Positions 17,482-26,290 of a stretch of DNA of 64,000 bases are shown in pieces. Made by a program: the position numbers and the translations under genes. This DNA comes from Armatimonadota bacterium (lineage in GTDB: Bacteria; Armatimonadota; Fimbriimonadia; Fimbriimonadales; Fimbriimonadaceae). The stretch is from positions 140,117 to 204,116 of the forward strand of contig JANYCU010000012.1 of the NCBI GenBank assembly GCA_025360125.1. Reading direction: 5' to 3'. Every line of letters begins with the position of its first letter. Position 1 is the stretch's first letter. The notes beneath the pieces are model-generated. The model had not been told where the DNA came from. It saw only the letters and a list, made by a program, of their open reading frames with translations, and searched no databases.

Positions 17482-18434
17482 ACTGGGAAACCGTTGCTCG
17501 ACAAGTTTCGATCCGAACCTATACCACCCTCAAAGCCGGAGGCAATGCCGAATTCTTCGCCATCGCCCGCACGTCCGACGACCTCAAACGGATAGCCGAA
17601 GGCTGCCAAGCCAACGGAATCCAACTCACTCCAATCGGAACGGGCAGCAACATCCTTCCGTCTGATCACGGCGTGCCGGGAATGGTTGTCGTCAACCTAA
17701 CCTCAAACCTCACCTTCGACACTGACGGAACCATCACCGCCGACGCCGGAGTCGGTTTCCAAGAGCTCTATCTTCAGGCCGCCCAGCGCGGACTCGGCGG
17801 ACTAGAATTCGCCGTTGGAATTCCCGGCACGATTGGCGGAGCCCTCGTCAGCAACGCAGGTGCATACCGGAGCGAAATCTCCGAATTCCTCACCAAACTT
17901 GAAATAACCTTTGATGGCAAAACTCAGTGGGTCGATCCATCCTGGATGCAATTCTCCTATCGAGATTCCATTCTTCGCAAACCCGAACCCGCCAATGCAG
18001 TTATCCAACGCGTAATGCTGCACCTCAATCCTCGCGAACCCAAACACATTTACGACGACGGACGCGAATACCAACGGCAGCGCATCAGCAAACAGCCCCC
18101 TTCCGCCAGCGCCGGAAGCTTCTTCAAAAACGTCATCAGCGAAGAACTCTCCCAAACCATCGAAGGACTCACGGACGGCATGCGCAAAAATCGGGTCGTT
18201 CCCGCTGGCTTCCTCATCGAGGCATGTGGTTTAAAGGGCTTCAGAATCGGCGGAGCGATGATTGGCGAACGACATGCCAACTTCATCCTCAATGTCGCCG
18301 GAGCAACCGCTACCGAGCTAAGGTCCCTCTCGCATCACGCAAAGCAAGAAGTCCTCGCCAAGTTCAATGTCGAAATCGAAGAAGAAGTCCTCTATCTCGG
18401 CGATTGGTCCAAGTTCGAACCTATTCCTGCGTAG
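17478..18434 (+). CDS. murB: UDP-N-acetylenolpyruvoylglucosamine reductase
   Basis: Reduces the enolpyruvyl group to form UDP-MurNAc in peptidoglycan synthesis, with FAD and NADPH. Starting from ATG 17478 (overlap ATGA with tsaB, preceded by CAGGAG) the protein has 318 residues. Motifs include PIGTGSNILPSD (FAD), GIPGTIGGALVSNAGAY, the catalytic YRDS, and SAGSFFKN with the proton-donating Ser. The HANFILNV ending is also typical. A longer frame running back to 17244 overlaps tsaB and is not the real start. Confidence 0.96.
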   Translation: MNWETVARQVSIRTYTTLKAGGNAEFFAIARTSDDLKRIAEGCQANGIQLTPIGTGSNILPSDHGVPGMVVVNLTSNLTFDTDGTITADAGVGFQELYLQAAQRGLGGLEFAVGIPGTIGGALVSNAGAYRSEISEFLTKLEITFDGKTQWVDPSWMQFSYRDSILRKPEPANAVIQRVMLHLNPREPKHIYDDGREYQRQRISKQPPSASAGSFFKNVISEELSQTIEGLTDGMRKNRVVPAGFLIEACGLKGFRIGGAMIGERHANFILNVAGATATELRSLSHHAKQEVLAKFNVEIEEEVLYLGDWSKFEPIPA

Positions 18435-18753
18435 TCCGATTCTTTTCGAGCTTCGGAGGCGAAAGCCATCCATAGTCGTTCATTCGTAGTGCCAAGAGCA
18501 AGGCCATCTGAATCAAAAAAGACGCAACAAACAAGAAGTAAACCGCCCGCAACACGGGCAATCCAATCTTGCGCGCAAATCGATTTTGGCGTTTATATTT
18601 GTCGTAATACGCCGACGCCTTTGCCTCCGACATCTTCGCCATCGGAAACAAATGCAGCCGCTTCATCCACGGTCGGCGCATCCAGTACAAAACGAGAAAC
18701 CACGTCTGCCTGGCTAGCAAGGTTGCAAAACTAAGCACAAATCTTTGTCTCAA
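18421..18753 (-). CDS. Small membrane protein, unknown
   Basis: A 110-residue protein with a basic N-terminal half and one clear hydrophobic helix near 67-90 (LRAVYFLFVASFLIQMALLLAL); the first ~25 residues could form another. The best start is a TTG at 18753 or a nearby internal ATG, so the N-terminus is uncertain. It converges on murB with a 14-base overlap and diverges from the PAP2 gene, whose ATG also begins at 18753, so the two promoters must overlap the opposite coding regions. No family recognised. Confidence 0.5.
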   Translation of the reverse strand: MRQRFVLSFATLLARQTWFLVLYWMRRPWMKRLHLFPMAKMSEAKASAYYDKYKRQNRFARKIGLPVLRAVYFLFVASFLIQMALLLALRMNDYGWLSPPKLEKNRTTQE

Positions 18754-19364
18754 TGTACACTACGTCTGTGCAGTTTGATCACGCCATTTTCAAGTCGATC
18801 AATTCGTGGCCCTCAAACCTCGAATCGGCCATGCGATTCTTTAGTGAAGGCCTGAATCAAACATGGATGAAACTCCTCCTGGGCGTCATCATCATCGCCA
18901 TGATCGCGGCCGGAAAAGACACGCGTAAAGGCGCAATCTGTAGCCTCATCGCATTTCCTCTTTCCGATGGCACAACCCACTTACTCAAATACTTTTCGCC
19001 TCTCCCGCGTCCTTACGACGATCCCAACATCTCGGGAGTCGTAACCCGCCTTGCCGAATCTCATAATCCAGGAACTGCCTCTGCGCACTCGGCCAACATG
19101 ATGGCCACCGCCATTTGCATGCTCATAGCCCTGAGATGGGGCGGAATACCGTGGCTGATTCTAGCCATCTTTGTTGGGCTCAGCAGAGTCTACAATGGGG
19201 CCCATTATCCCTATCAAGTCGCCCTAGGTTGGATCGTAGGTGCCTTTTTCGCCGTACTGGTTTCTACCACATGGGAATTCATCGCCAAAAAAAGAAGAGC
19301 CAAGGACGAACTAGCTACCCCGAAAGAGGTCACCGTTAACAATGGGCAAGAACCCAGCGTCTAA
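18753..19364 (+). CDS. PAP2-family membrane phosphatase
   Basis: A membrane phosphatase of the acid phosphatase/PAP2 superfamily, possibly acting on undecaprenyl or phosphatidyl phosphates. The 203-residue protein has several transmembrane helices and the three-part active site: KYFSPLPRP (KxxxxxxRP), GTASAHSA (a variant of PSGH with Ser-Ala-His) and SRVYNGAHYPYQVALG (SRxxxxxHxxxD-like; the final Asp position is less clear). The 3' end overlaps the next gene by 23 bases, so the two are probably co-transcribed. Confidence 0.85.
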   Translation: MYTTSVQFDHAIFKSINSWPSNLESAMRFFSEGLNQTWMKLLLGVIIIAMIAAGKDTRKGAICSLIAFPLSDGTTHLLKYFSPLPRPYDDPNISGVVTRLAESHNPGTASAHSANMMATAICMLIALRWGGIPWLILAIFVGLSRVYNGAHYPYQVALGWIVGAFFAVLVSTTWEFIAKKRRAKDELATPKEVTVNNGQEPSV

Positions 19365-20055
19365 AGCGTTTCTGTTCGCAATGGTCATTTCCATTGTTCT
19401 CCCATTCATCCCAATTCTCAAATGGGGACTCCTCCCTTTCGATCTCCTCAACACTCACCTTCACGAGATGTTTCATGCCTTTGCCGCCCTCGCCACTGGG
19501 GGCCAAGTTGACCACATCGAGGTCTACAAATCTGCAGAAGGAGTCACGCTAACACGCGGCGGAATCTCCTCCATCATCCTCATGGCGGGTTACCTCGGAG
19601 CCTCACTCTTCGGTGCCATCATGGTCATCGGCAGCCGCAACGAAAAGTATTCGAAATTCTGGTTGCGATTCCTTGCCGTCTTGGTTCTGGTCTCCAGCAC
19701 AATTTGGGTTCGAGGCGATGCTCTAGGCTGGATGATTGGCTTCGCATGGCCAATACTCATTCTCTTCGGCTCATTTCGGCTCAAGGGTCAAGCCCTCGTG
19801 GTCGCCGCCCAATTCTTAGCCGTTCAACAATGTCTCAACAGCATAAAATCACTGCGCGACCTGGTCATCCTCAGCAACTCAACCGTCGTAACCGATGCCC
19901 AAATGCTCGCAAATATAACTCACATTCCCGCAATGGTTTGGGCTATCATGTGGCTCGCCGTGAGCCTGTTCGGAATTGGGGTCGCAATGGTGAAGATCAA
20001 TAAGATCCCAGTTAAGACCGAGCCAGAAGCAGTTACCGGACAGTTACCGGGTTAA
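19342..20055 (+). CDS. Peptidase M50B-like integral membrane protein
   Basis: A 237-residue protein with about six hydrophobic helices. Near residue 40 it has HLHEMFHAFAALATGG, which contains an HExxH zinc motif within a membrane helix, the mark of M50B-like proteins. A second Asp-containing helix (RGDALGWMIGFAWPIL) near 125 may complete the site. Whether it cleaves membrane substrates or is a non-proteolytic relative is not known. It follows the PAP2 gene with overlap, and its 3' end overlaps the convergent GerMN gene by 23 bases. Confidence 0.78.
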   Translation: MGKNPASKAFLFAMVISIVLPFIPILKWGLLPFDLLNTHLHEMFHAFAALATGGQVDHIEVYKSAEGVTLTRGGISSIILMAGYLGASLFGAIMVIGSRNEKYSKFWLRFLAVLVLVSSTIWVRGDALGWMIGFAWPILILFGSFRLKGQALVVAAQFLAVQQCLNSIKSLRDLVILSNSTVVTDAQMLANITHIPAMVWAIMWLAVSLFGIGVAMVKINKIPVKTEPEAVTGQLPG

Positions 20056-20545
20056 TATCAAAGTGGCTGAGATACTTCAAAATCTCGCCGTCCACCCGAA
20101 TCTGAAAAGTCTTGATCGTGTCAAATTTGGCCAGAGTTTCCTTCATCGTGTTGATGAAGTCCGACTCTTCTTCGCTGCCCCATCCGTAGCGAACCGCGTT
20201 ATTCATATCGACAATCGCATTTTCGTTGTCAACCGTCACATCTAGCACGCGAATTCCCTTCTGATCAAATGTTTTCGCTTTAAGTGCCTTGGTCAAGGCT
20301 TCGACTTTCGAAACCTTATTTGCTTGCAAATCTGGATTGTTGGCATCAACATTTTTCGTTGGCGCATTATTACTGCCCGACAAGGCATCTTTTCCAAGAA
20401 TCCCGCTCGTAGCGTCAGTATCTGGCCCCCCAGCAACATTCAGTTTTGAGACGTCATGCCGCACATAGTTTGCAATGCCAGCAAAGCCAGCTCCAGCCAC
20501 CGCTGCAGCCGCAATAATTGCCCATGGAAAATTACGTTGTCTCAT
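20033..20545 (-). CDS. GerMN domain envelope protein
   Basis: A 170-residue protein with an N-terminal anchor (PWAIIAAAAVAGAGFAGIANYV), a disordered Asn/Asp/Ala-rich linker to about residue 75, and a C-terminal GerMN (sporulation/spore germination) domain: KVEALTKALKAK, VLDVTVDNENAIVDMN, and IKTFQIRVDGE. GerMN domains also occur outside spore formers and are often next to cell-wall amidases. Here the start overlaps the amidase stop by four bases, so it likely works with it at the cell wall. Confidence 0.82.
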   Translation of the reverse strand: MRQRNFPWAIIAAAAVAGAGFAGIANYVRHDVSKLNVAGGPDTDATSGILGKDALSGSNNAPTKNVDANNPDLQANKVSKVEALTKALKAKTFDQKGIRVLDVTVDNENAIVDMNNAVRYGWGSEEESDFINTMKETLAKFDTIKTFQIRVDGEILKYLSHFDINPVTVR

Positions 20546-22161
20546 TGTCCGTAGTATGTTTTTAATCCCGAAACGACCGACTTAGCAAGAGCCCGAGCGA
20601 ATTTCTCGGATTGAATCATTTCTCGATCCTTTTGATTCGTCATAAAGCCTGATTCAATCAGAATGCTCGGCATCGACGACAACCGAAGGACCGCTAGGCC
20701 AGAGTTATAAAGAGTACCGTCACTGCGAACACCGACACTAGACATCAAATTATATTTCGCCAATTCGCTTTGAATACATTCGCCCATAAACTTGCTGATC
20801 GGGCTGCCGATATGATAGAAAATGATCGTGCCGTTAGGACCGGTGTCGCTCTTTCGGCCTGGTTCATTGGCATGAATCGAAATAAAGATATCCGCGTGGT
20901 TTCGGTTCGCCAACGCTGGTCGAGACTCAAGCGATGGGAACGAATCATCGTCCCTGGTCATGATAACCGTTGCCCCTTCCGCCGTCAATTCATCCCGAAC
21001 AAACCGCGACAAGAACAATGTAACGTTCTTCTCTTGCGCGCCACCAGCCGACGACCCAGGTTCAGGTCCGCCGTGACCAGCGTCAAGAACAATCACTTTG
21101 CCCGTTAGCTTTCCGCCCGTACTATTCGGACGAATCAAGTTAATCGAAACACTAGAAGCGTTCGCAACAATCTCCGCCCCCATCGCCCGCTTCAATTGAA
21201 GCTTCAAAACGGTTGTCGTCCCGACAATCGTCGTCGAAACTCCTTTGATGGCATTAGAATGAATCGTAAAATCTTTGGGCAAAGTGCAATTGAGGTTGGT
21301 AAAAACAACCTCAAGGACGTCCTTCTCTGGTCGTCGATAAATTGCTGTGCCTTTCCATTTCCCAGGTTCAAATTTAACGCTCAGAGCCGTATTCGTCTCG
21401 GTCTCCCAATCCAATCCAAGCGGAATCTCCGTGATCGGACTTTGCGGGTTTTGATCCTTGGTCGGATTCACGTCCTTCACCGGAGTCTCAACCTTAGGCG
21501 GGGTAATGACCTCCGGATTTAAGTTGATCTTTAAACTCGACGCCGATGGCAGCTGAAGTTTCGGCAAATTCGGAACGAAGTCCAGATTCAAGACGATTCG
21601 AACCGTGTTCGGTCCATATTGAGACACCGTCGTACTGCCGTCCGAATCAACTTTGGTATCGCTGCGAGAGTATCGTGCTCCCTCTAAATCGACCACAACT
21701 TTCTTGCTACCAATGACGGAGAATGTTGGCCGAACCGCCATCGCCGACTGCACCGTAAGCACCCCATTCTTGACGTTAATATCAAAAATAGGGCTCGAAA
21801 TCTGCAGAATGTCATATCCGCCGGGCGTCCAACTGGACGCACCACCAAGCTGGCCAATTGCTTCGCGAAGCAAAATACACGCTTTACCGTTCACCTGACG
21901 TGTCGGCAACTGTAGCGTATTATTTTCTGCGTAAATCTTGGTTCCCGCCGTGGCCGAACCCGAGGTCCATCCAAGGTCGGCGAGGGTGTCAAGGGGCAAA
22001 AGGAACTCATCCCCAATTCTGAAGCCTTTGACTGGAACGTCCCGAAACGTATAGTTTGCGGTCGCAATTCGAGTCTGAGCGGCTAATGCTGTAGTACATA
22101 GCACCGTCCCTAGTGCTAGAAGTCCTTGCAGTCTTCTCATCCTGACCAGGTCATTGTACAT
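20542..22161 (-). CDS. N-acetylmuramoyl-L-alanine amidase (AmiC-like, AMIN plus Amidase_3)
   Basis: Cleaves the lactyl-amide bond between MurNAc and stem peptide during cell separation or wall turnover. A signal peptide starts at MRRLQGLLALG (ATG 22140 is a second candidate; 22161 is taken here, and the 30 residues before it lack signal character). A copper-amine-oxidase-like/AMIN region spans about 45-230, a Pro-rich linker follows, and Amidase_3 covers about 365-535 with zinc ligands in VLDAGHGGPEPG (His), the Glu in AQEKN, SIHANE (His) and the catalytic Glu in LIESGFMTN. A GerMN protein follows in the operon. Its 5' end lies 93 bases from the tRNA-Val gene used by the integrated element. 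Confidence 0.9.
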   Translation of the reverse strand: MYNDLVRMRRLQGLLALGTVLCTTALAAQTRIATANYTFRDVPVKGFRIGDEFLLPLDTLADLGWTSGSATAGTKIYAENNTLQLPTRQVNGKACILLREAIGQLGGASSWTPGGYDILQISSPIFDINVKNGVLTVQSAMAVRPTFSVIGSKKVVVDLEGARYSRSDTKVDSDGSTTVSQYGPNTVRIVLNLDFVPNLPKLQLPSASSLKINLNPEVITPPKVETPVKDVNPTKDQNPQSPITEIPLGLDWETETNTALSVKFEPGKWKGTAIYRRPEKDVLEVVFTNLNCTLPKDFTIHSNAIKGVSTTIVGTTTVLKLQLKRAMGAEIVANASSVSINLIRPNSTGGKLTGKVIVLDAGHGGPEPGSSAGGAQEKNVTLFLSRFVRDELTAEGATVIMTRDDDSFPSLESRPALANRNHADIFISIHANEPGRKSDTGPNGTIIFYHIGSPISKFMGECIQSELAKYNLMSSVGVRSDGTLYNSGLAVLRLSSMPSILIESGFMTNQKDREMIQSEKFARALAKSVVSGLKTYYGQ

Positions 22162-22254
22162 GCTTTTTCTCAAATTGAACAGCTTCCTCTTTGGAATTTT
22201 CGGTTTAAATCTGGGTATCTTGAATGTCGTTCCATAACTTTTTGGAACCAACCC

Positions 22255-22329
22255 GGGCGATTAGCTCAATGGTAGAGCATCTCGTTTACACCGAGAGGGT
22301 TGGGGGTTCGAGCCCCTCATCGCCCACCA
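22255..22329 (+). tRNA. tRNA-Val (anticodon UAC)
   Basis: Complete cloverleaf of 75 bases including encoded CCA: acceptor GGGCGAT/ATCGCCC, D-arm GCTC/GAGC, anticodon stem TCTCG/CGAGA with loop TTTACAC (anticodon TAC), a five-base variable loop, and T-arm GGGGG/CCCTC with TTCGAGC. Its 3' half (from the anticodon stem on) is repeated exactly at the window end, which marks it as the integration site of the element to its right. Confidence 0.97.
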
Positions 22330-22333
22330 CTAT
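22279..22333 (+). repeat. attL: tRNA-Val 3' end, left copy of the direct repeat
   Basis: This 55-bp block starts at the anticodon stem (ATCTCGTTTACACC) and continues four bases past the CCA. The same 55 bases occur at 63946-64000. The base before it differs (C here, T in the right copy), which sets the left limit of identity. The intact tRNA is kept on this side. Confidence 0.95.
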
Positions 22334-22456
22334 TTTAGGTTCAAAATAGTCTTACGCTGGTCAAACGACCAATCGTTCCAAAGGTTCTTCTCTCAGTTTT
22401 CTCTCAAATGCTCTCAATTGAGAAGAAAAGCTCACCGAAAATCGGTGAGCTCATAA

Positions 22457-23590
22457 TCAACGAAAAACTCGATCGAGTGAATCGTGAAGAATTGTTTGTG
22501 CAGTACTTAGTGGCCGCGTATAGTTCGCTTCGGTTACTCCAACGGAGGCGTGGCCGATATGCTCTTTATAAGTCGTGGTTGAGACTTCCGGCATCAGCTT
22601 TTCAATGATGTTCGCGTGTGTTAAGCGACAATCTTGCGGAGTCATTTTTTCCGGAAGTTTTGCATCGTTTCGAATGGTTCTCCACGTTGCGTAGACCAAT
22701 TTCCTCATTCGAGGCTTGTTCTCGAACAAAGCAGGCCATAAAAGGTCCTCAGGTTCCATGTCTTTTGCGTAGTCCCAAAGAATTGCTTTGAGCTTCGAGC
22801 ACATCACCACGTTGCGTGTCTTGTCCTTTTTCGGAAGCTCAACAGTTTGCTTACCCTTTGAATCAATTCGTACCGCCTTATCAATGACGATTAGATCATC
22901 TTCGAATCGGAGTTGCCGTCGAGTCACCGCCATTTGCTCACCGAGCCTTACACCGCCCAGTAGAAGGATTGCAAGCATTGCCCTCCGCTCTGGATCGAGG
23001 TCCTTACATGCCACAGCTTTGCAAACCTCCTTTGGGGTTAGTGCAACTGCAACCCTAGGCGCGGGCCTCGGGACCGGTAGTCGAAACGGATTTGCAACAG
23101 ACATGGGAACTCGCTGATATGGTGAAACGCCCTGATTAAAGACTCGCACAAGATCACTACGAAGCTCCACGAGCGTTGCCTTTCCCACCCCATCAGCAAG
23201 TAGCTTCTTAAACAAGGCACTTACTTTCAACGGGTCAATTCGAACGAGAGGTGTATAGCCAAACGTTTCACGGGCATAATCGTTGAATCGCTGCTTTCTG
23301 CCTTGAATCGTTTTTTCCATTAGATTCCCTTCCCAATCGTTTTCCACCAGCCAATCAAACCAGTCACCGAGGCTTATTCCTCCCACAACCTTAGCCACTT
23401 CTGTTTTTGAACCCCTCTTTAATGACCGGAGAAAGTCGTTGCCATCGGTTTTCGTGTGAAAGGTTCTCGATAGACGCGACTTCCTACCCATGTCGTCTTC
23501 GAACGTGTATTGGACTCGGAACTTGCCCTTCGATGCTCCTTTCAAAATGAGCTTACAACTGCCCTCGTTATTCTCTGCGCGCTTTGCCAT
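22457..23590 (-). CDS. int: Tyrosine-type site-specific integrase
   Basis: A 377-residue phage-type integrase that would catalyse recombination between the tRNA att sites. The N-terminal ~70 residues resemble an arm-binding domain, 75-160 a core-binding SAM-like domain, and 190-377 the catalytic domain. Active-site residues seen: Arg in LLGGVRLGEQMAV, Lys in KKDKTRNV, Arg in QDCRLTHANI (the usual first His is Gln), His in HIGHASVG and the nucleophile Tyr in TEANYTRP. It points towards the tRNA, 127 bases from it, which is the usual layout. A 63-base gap separates it from the putative excisionase. Confidence 0.93.
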   Translation of the reverse strand: MAKRAENNEGSCKLILKGASKGKFRVQYTFEDDMGRKSRLSRTFHTKTDGNDFLRSLKRGSKTEVAKVVGGISLGDWFDWLVENDWEGNLMEKTIQGRKQRFNDYARETFGYTPLVRIDPLKVSALFKKLLADGVGKATLVELRSDLVRVFNQGVSPYQRVPMSVANPFRLPVPRPAPRVAVALTPKEVCKAVACKDLDPERRAMLAILLLGGVRLGEQMAVTRRQLRFEDDLIVIDKAVRIDSKGKQTVELPKKDKTRNVVMCSKLKAILWDYAKDMEPEDLLWPALFENKPRMRKLVYATWRTIRNDAKLPEKMTPQDCRLTHANIIEKLMPEVSTTTYKEHIGHASVGVTEANYTRPLSTAQTILHDSLDRVFR

Positions 23591-23653
23591 AAGATCAAAC
23601 TAGAAAAGAAATTGGAGCGAGTCCAAACTCGCTCCATTCATGCAATGCATCCT

Positions 23654-23890
23654 TCAGCGGCGAACCTTTAATCGACGCGATGTTTCCAAATAATCGATGA
23701 ATCTATTGAGTTGATCGAGAGTAACGCGACGACTCCTTCCTAACCAAATGGATTCCAAAAATCCTTTGTCGAGGACTCGATAAATTTGGCTTCTGGAAAG
23801 AGACAGGATCGGTTCCAAATCTTCAATCGAGAAAAGCAACTTAAAAGAGCCTCTCAGGTGCTTTGTGTCCCTGAGATCGACCTTCTTCAT
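23654..23890 (-). CDS. Excisionase-like helix-turn-helix protein
   Basis: A 78-residue protein with a MerR/AlpA-type winged helix: LFSIEDLEPILSLSRSQIYR forms the helix-turn-helix and GFLESIWLGRSRRVTLDQLNRFI the wing and third helix (the pattern of helix-turn-helix domain 17 / excisionase family). Its position between the integrase and transfer genes fits a recombination directionality factor. Its ATG overlaps the stop of the upstream gene (ATGA). A purely regulatory role is the alternative. Confidence 0.75.
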   Translation of the reverse strand: MKKVDLRDTKHLRGSFKLLFSIEDLEPILSLSRSQIYRVLDKGFLESIWLGRSRRVTLDQLNRFIDYLETSRRLKVRR

Positions 23891-24234
23891 ATAAACCTCA
23901 CCGTCTTGGTATGCCGTGTGTACTCGTCCCGAGGCACAACACTCGATCCCATAGAGAAGCCGAAAAGGCTATGCTCGATCTTGTGATAGGTTCGGGATTG
24001 CTCATAGGTCGAGATTTCTACCCCTCGATATCCGAGCTTTGCTGCTAAGAACAAGGCTCCAAGTTCGGGGCTTTGCTTGGCAATCGTTTGAAGGATTTCA
24101 AGGCCCGCTTGAGCGCGTGAAACGGCAATATCGGTATTGCCGTGTTGACGCGCTTGCTGGCTTTGTGCGAGAAGGTTATGAGCCTGATTGATTTGTTCTC
24201 TCAGGCTATTGGGGACTGTTACTACTTCATTCAT
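23887..24234 (-). CDS. Small helical protein of the integration module, unknown
   Basis: A 115-residue protein, mostly helical in its first two thirds (LREQINQAHNLLAQSQQARQ, and an Ala-rich helix with Gln), followed by a loop with Tyr and Arg residues. It resembles a TPR-like or coiled-coil helical pair, but no family is recognised. It sits between the replication-relaxation protein (nine-base gap) and the excisionase-like gene (ATGA overlap), so it is clearly part of the same operon and probably helps in excision or transfer. Confidence 0.6.
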   Translation of the reverse strand: MNEVVTVPNSLREQINQAHNLLAQSQQARQHGNTDIAVSRAQAGLEILQTIAKQSPELGALFLAAKLGYRGVEISTYEQSRTYHKIEHSLFGFSMGSSVVPRDEYTRHTKTVRFI

Positions 24235-24243
24235 GTTTTTTTG

Positions 24244-24921
24244 TTAACTCCAGTTAGGAATGGCGCGAGCACCGATCTCCTCGAAGGTCTGGCAGAGAAA
24301 TTCAAAGCCAGGATTTGTCGGTAGTGTTTTGCGCAAGTGACGAGATCGGAGGGTTCCGGTGGTTACGGTAAGAAGTCGAAATGAACTGAATCCATAGAGG
24401 TCGTGGCAATTGCCCGATTCAGCGAGGGCTTTGTATCCCTGAAGCTTTTCCTTGAACTTCGAAGGGTTCACGTGCCCGAGGTCAACTTCCACAAAAACGG
24501 GAAGTGAAGTTGCGAGAATCAGTCCATCTGGTCTAATCTCAATGGGCTTCTTAGCTTCAAGTTGTCGCCACAGTTGTTGCTCGAATCGCCAGTCTCCGCC
24601 TTTGCGACAGAGGGCTATGCGGACGCTGGATACCGAAAGTGCATGACGGACAAAGCGAGGTGAATTAGAGCGGCTTTCGAGAAGTTTGGACACCTGAACA
24701 CTTACAATCTCACTTGCAAGATGTCCAGCCATATAGAGGCTTTGGCTGAAGAACGGAGTCTCTAGCTTTCGAACCAATTGGATTGCCGATAACTCTTTGA
24801 GTCTTGTGTTAAGTCGACAAATTGACGAGAAATAACCAAGCTCAAGTATCTGATCTCGGCTGAGGATGTGGCTCAAGGCCAAGTCGCCAACGAGCTTTAC
24901 GTCTCTAGCGGTTACCCTCAC
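24244..24921 (-). CDS. Replication-relaxation family protein
   Basis: A 225-residue protein that begins RVTARDVKLVGDLALSHILS, a winged-helix start typical of the replication-relaxation (Replic_Relax) family found on integrative elements and plasmids. The C-terminal half (IEIRPDGLILATSLPVFVEVDLGHVNPSKFKEKLQGY) has the D-x(n)-VEVD-x-G pattern seen in these proteins and hints at a nuclease-like fold with Asp and Glu residues. It likely acts in element replication or DNA processing for transfer. It starts at GTG overlapping the ATPase stop. Confidence 0.78.
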   Translation of the reverse strand: MRVTARDVKLVGDLALSHILSRDQILELGYFSSICRLNTRLKELSAIQLVRKLETPFFSQSLYMAGHLASEIVSVQVSKLLESRSNSPRFVRHALSVSSVRIALCRKGGDWRFEQQLWRQLEAKKPIEIRPDGLILATSLPVFVEVDLGHVNPSKFKEKLQGYKALAESGNCHDLYGFSSFRLLTVTTGTLRSRHLRKTLPTNPGFEFLCQTFEEIGARAIPNWS

Positions 24922-26252
24922 AGCCAGTCCTCCAAAGAGCCTTGTATGGGTGCAATGGGTTCAGGTTTTATCGATGTAGCAACGGGTTTAACAATGTACG
25001 GAGCGAACGGAGGAACCGCATTTCGAAGTTCACTCAACAACTGCTTCGCTTTGGCACTCCTGACACCGACATTCGGAATCAATGGCTCATTGAGCTCAAC
25101 ATGGATTGGGGCTTGGTCTCGACACCAGAGAATCGCTTCCCCGCGGGGAAGAGACGCTAAATCGAAAGTTTTGGGGTCACCAGTTAAGTCTTTGGAAAGG
25201 ATCGCGGCATCGTCCCGGCCAGTCCGAAAAAACAGTTTGACCCCGACGTTGTTGAGGATCATTGAACGAATTTTCGGAGTTAGTTGGGCTAGGATCTGAT
25301 TGGCTAGAAACAAGGACAACTTGAAGCGTCTGCCTTCGGCGAGAATTGCTTCGAACTCATCCATATTGAAGTTCTCAAATTCATCGACGTAGAGCCGAAC
25401 GGGAACCCTTTGAGACTCAGGAATCGTGACTCTGCCGAAAATCTCTCGGCAGATTGCCGACAGGAAAAGCGAGCCCATCATTCGTCCTGCCCCGTGAAGT
25501 TCATCGACAGCCAGCGAAATGAGCATTACGGAGCCTGGTGTATTCAAATGTTTTCCGATGTCAGTTGGGCATTGATGCCCAAGCATTCGTCTCAGTCCTT
25601 CCGTTGCAAAAAGAAGGCTCAGTTTATTGAGAACCGGGTTCACATACCCGGTCTGCTTATCTGGAGACAAAGAGTCGAATCGCTCCCAGAATTGCGTCAT
25701 CGACTCGGAATTTAACTTTTTGAGAAGACTCGCCCTGAAATCGCCGTCCGTGAGAAGTAGCTCAATCTGTGTTAACGGGGCTTGCGATTCGGCGAGTAAG
25801 AAGAGGCAGTACCTGAGTGTTTCGGCCGTCTGGACGCCAAGATCATTTTCGTTGGAAATAGCGGCAAGAACGTTAAGTGCGCGGAAGAACGGTTCACCAG
25901 CCCCGAAGAGTGGACTGAAGCCCAGCGGTCTCTCCTTTTCGCGAAGATCGAAGTGCTTGATCTTGTCAGGACTGACCCGGCCAGCACATAGCTCAATCGC
26001 TCCACTGACGAGGTCTCCTCTCATGTCGAGCACTACGAATGAATGTCCAGATTCTATGTCCTGGTTAATGAAGGTGTGAATGCTCGTGGTCTTTCCCGAT
26101 CCAGAGCCGCCGCATGAATAGGCATGGATTTCTAGTTGCTTAGGGACAACCGAGACCAAGGCTTCCGGAATCGAGGTGCAAGTGTCGAGCCAATTTTTCT
26201 TCACACCGATCCAATACTTCGGTAACTCTAGTTGTGGGTTCAGATTCTCCAT
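24918..26252 (-). CDS. TraG/VirD4/HerA-type DNA-transfer ATPase
   Basis: A 444-residue P-loop ATPase without clear transmembrane segments. Walker A is GSGSGKTT near residue 48, preceded by the IHAYSCG strand; VVLDMRGD is an early strand, and the Walker B is LYVDEFENF near 295. The LSLFLANQILAQL stretch and late FFRTGRDDA match TraG/TraM-recognition-type coupling proteins. It would pump or couple DNA during transfer. I start it at ATG 26252 (MENLNPQ); an in-frame start at 26354 would run through the divergent regulator. First gene of the transfer-integration operon. Confidence 0.85.
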   Translation of the reverse strand: MENLNPQLELPKYWIGVKKNWLDTCTSIPEALVSVVPKQLEIHAYSCGGSGSGKTTSIHTFINQDIESGHSFVVLDMRGDLVSGAIELCAGRVSPDKIKHFDLREKERPLGFSPLFGAGEPFFRALNVLAAISNENDLGVQTAETLRYCLFLLAESQAPLTQIELLLTDGDFRASLLKKLNSESMTQFWERFDSLSPDKQTGYVNPVLNKLSLLFATEGLRRMLGHQCPTDIGKHLNTPGSVMLISLAVDELHGAGRMMGSLFLSAICREIFGRVTIPESQRVPVRLYVDEFENFNMDEFEAILAEGRRFKLSLFLANQILAQLTPKIRSMILNNVGVKLFFRTGRDDAAILSKDLTGDPKTFDLASLPRGEAILWCRDQAPIHVELNEPLIPNVGVRSAKAKQLLSELRNAVPPFAPYIVKPVATSIKPEPIAPIQGSLEDWL

Positions 26253-26290
26253 CTCATTCGTCTTTATATGAGCATTGCAAAGGAGGAACT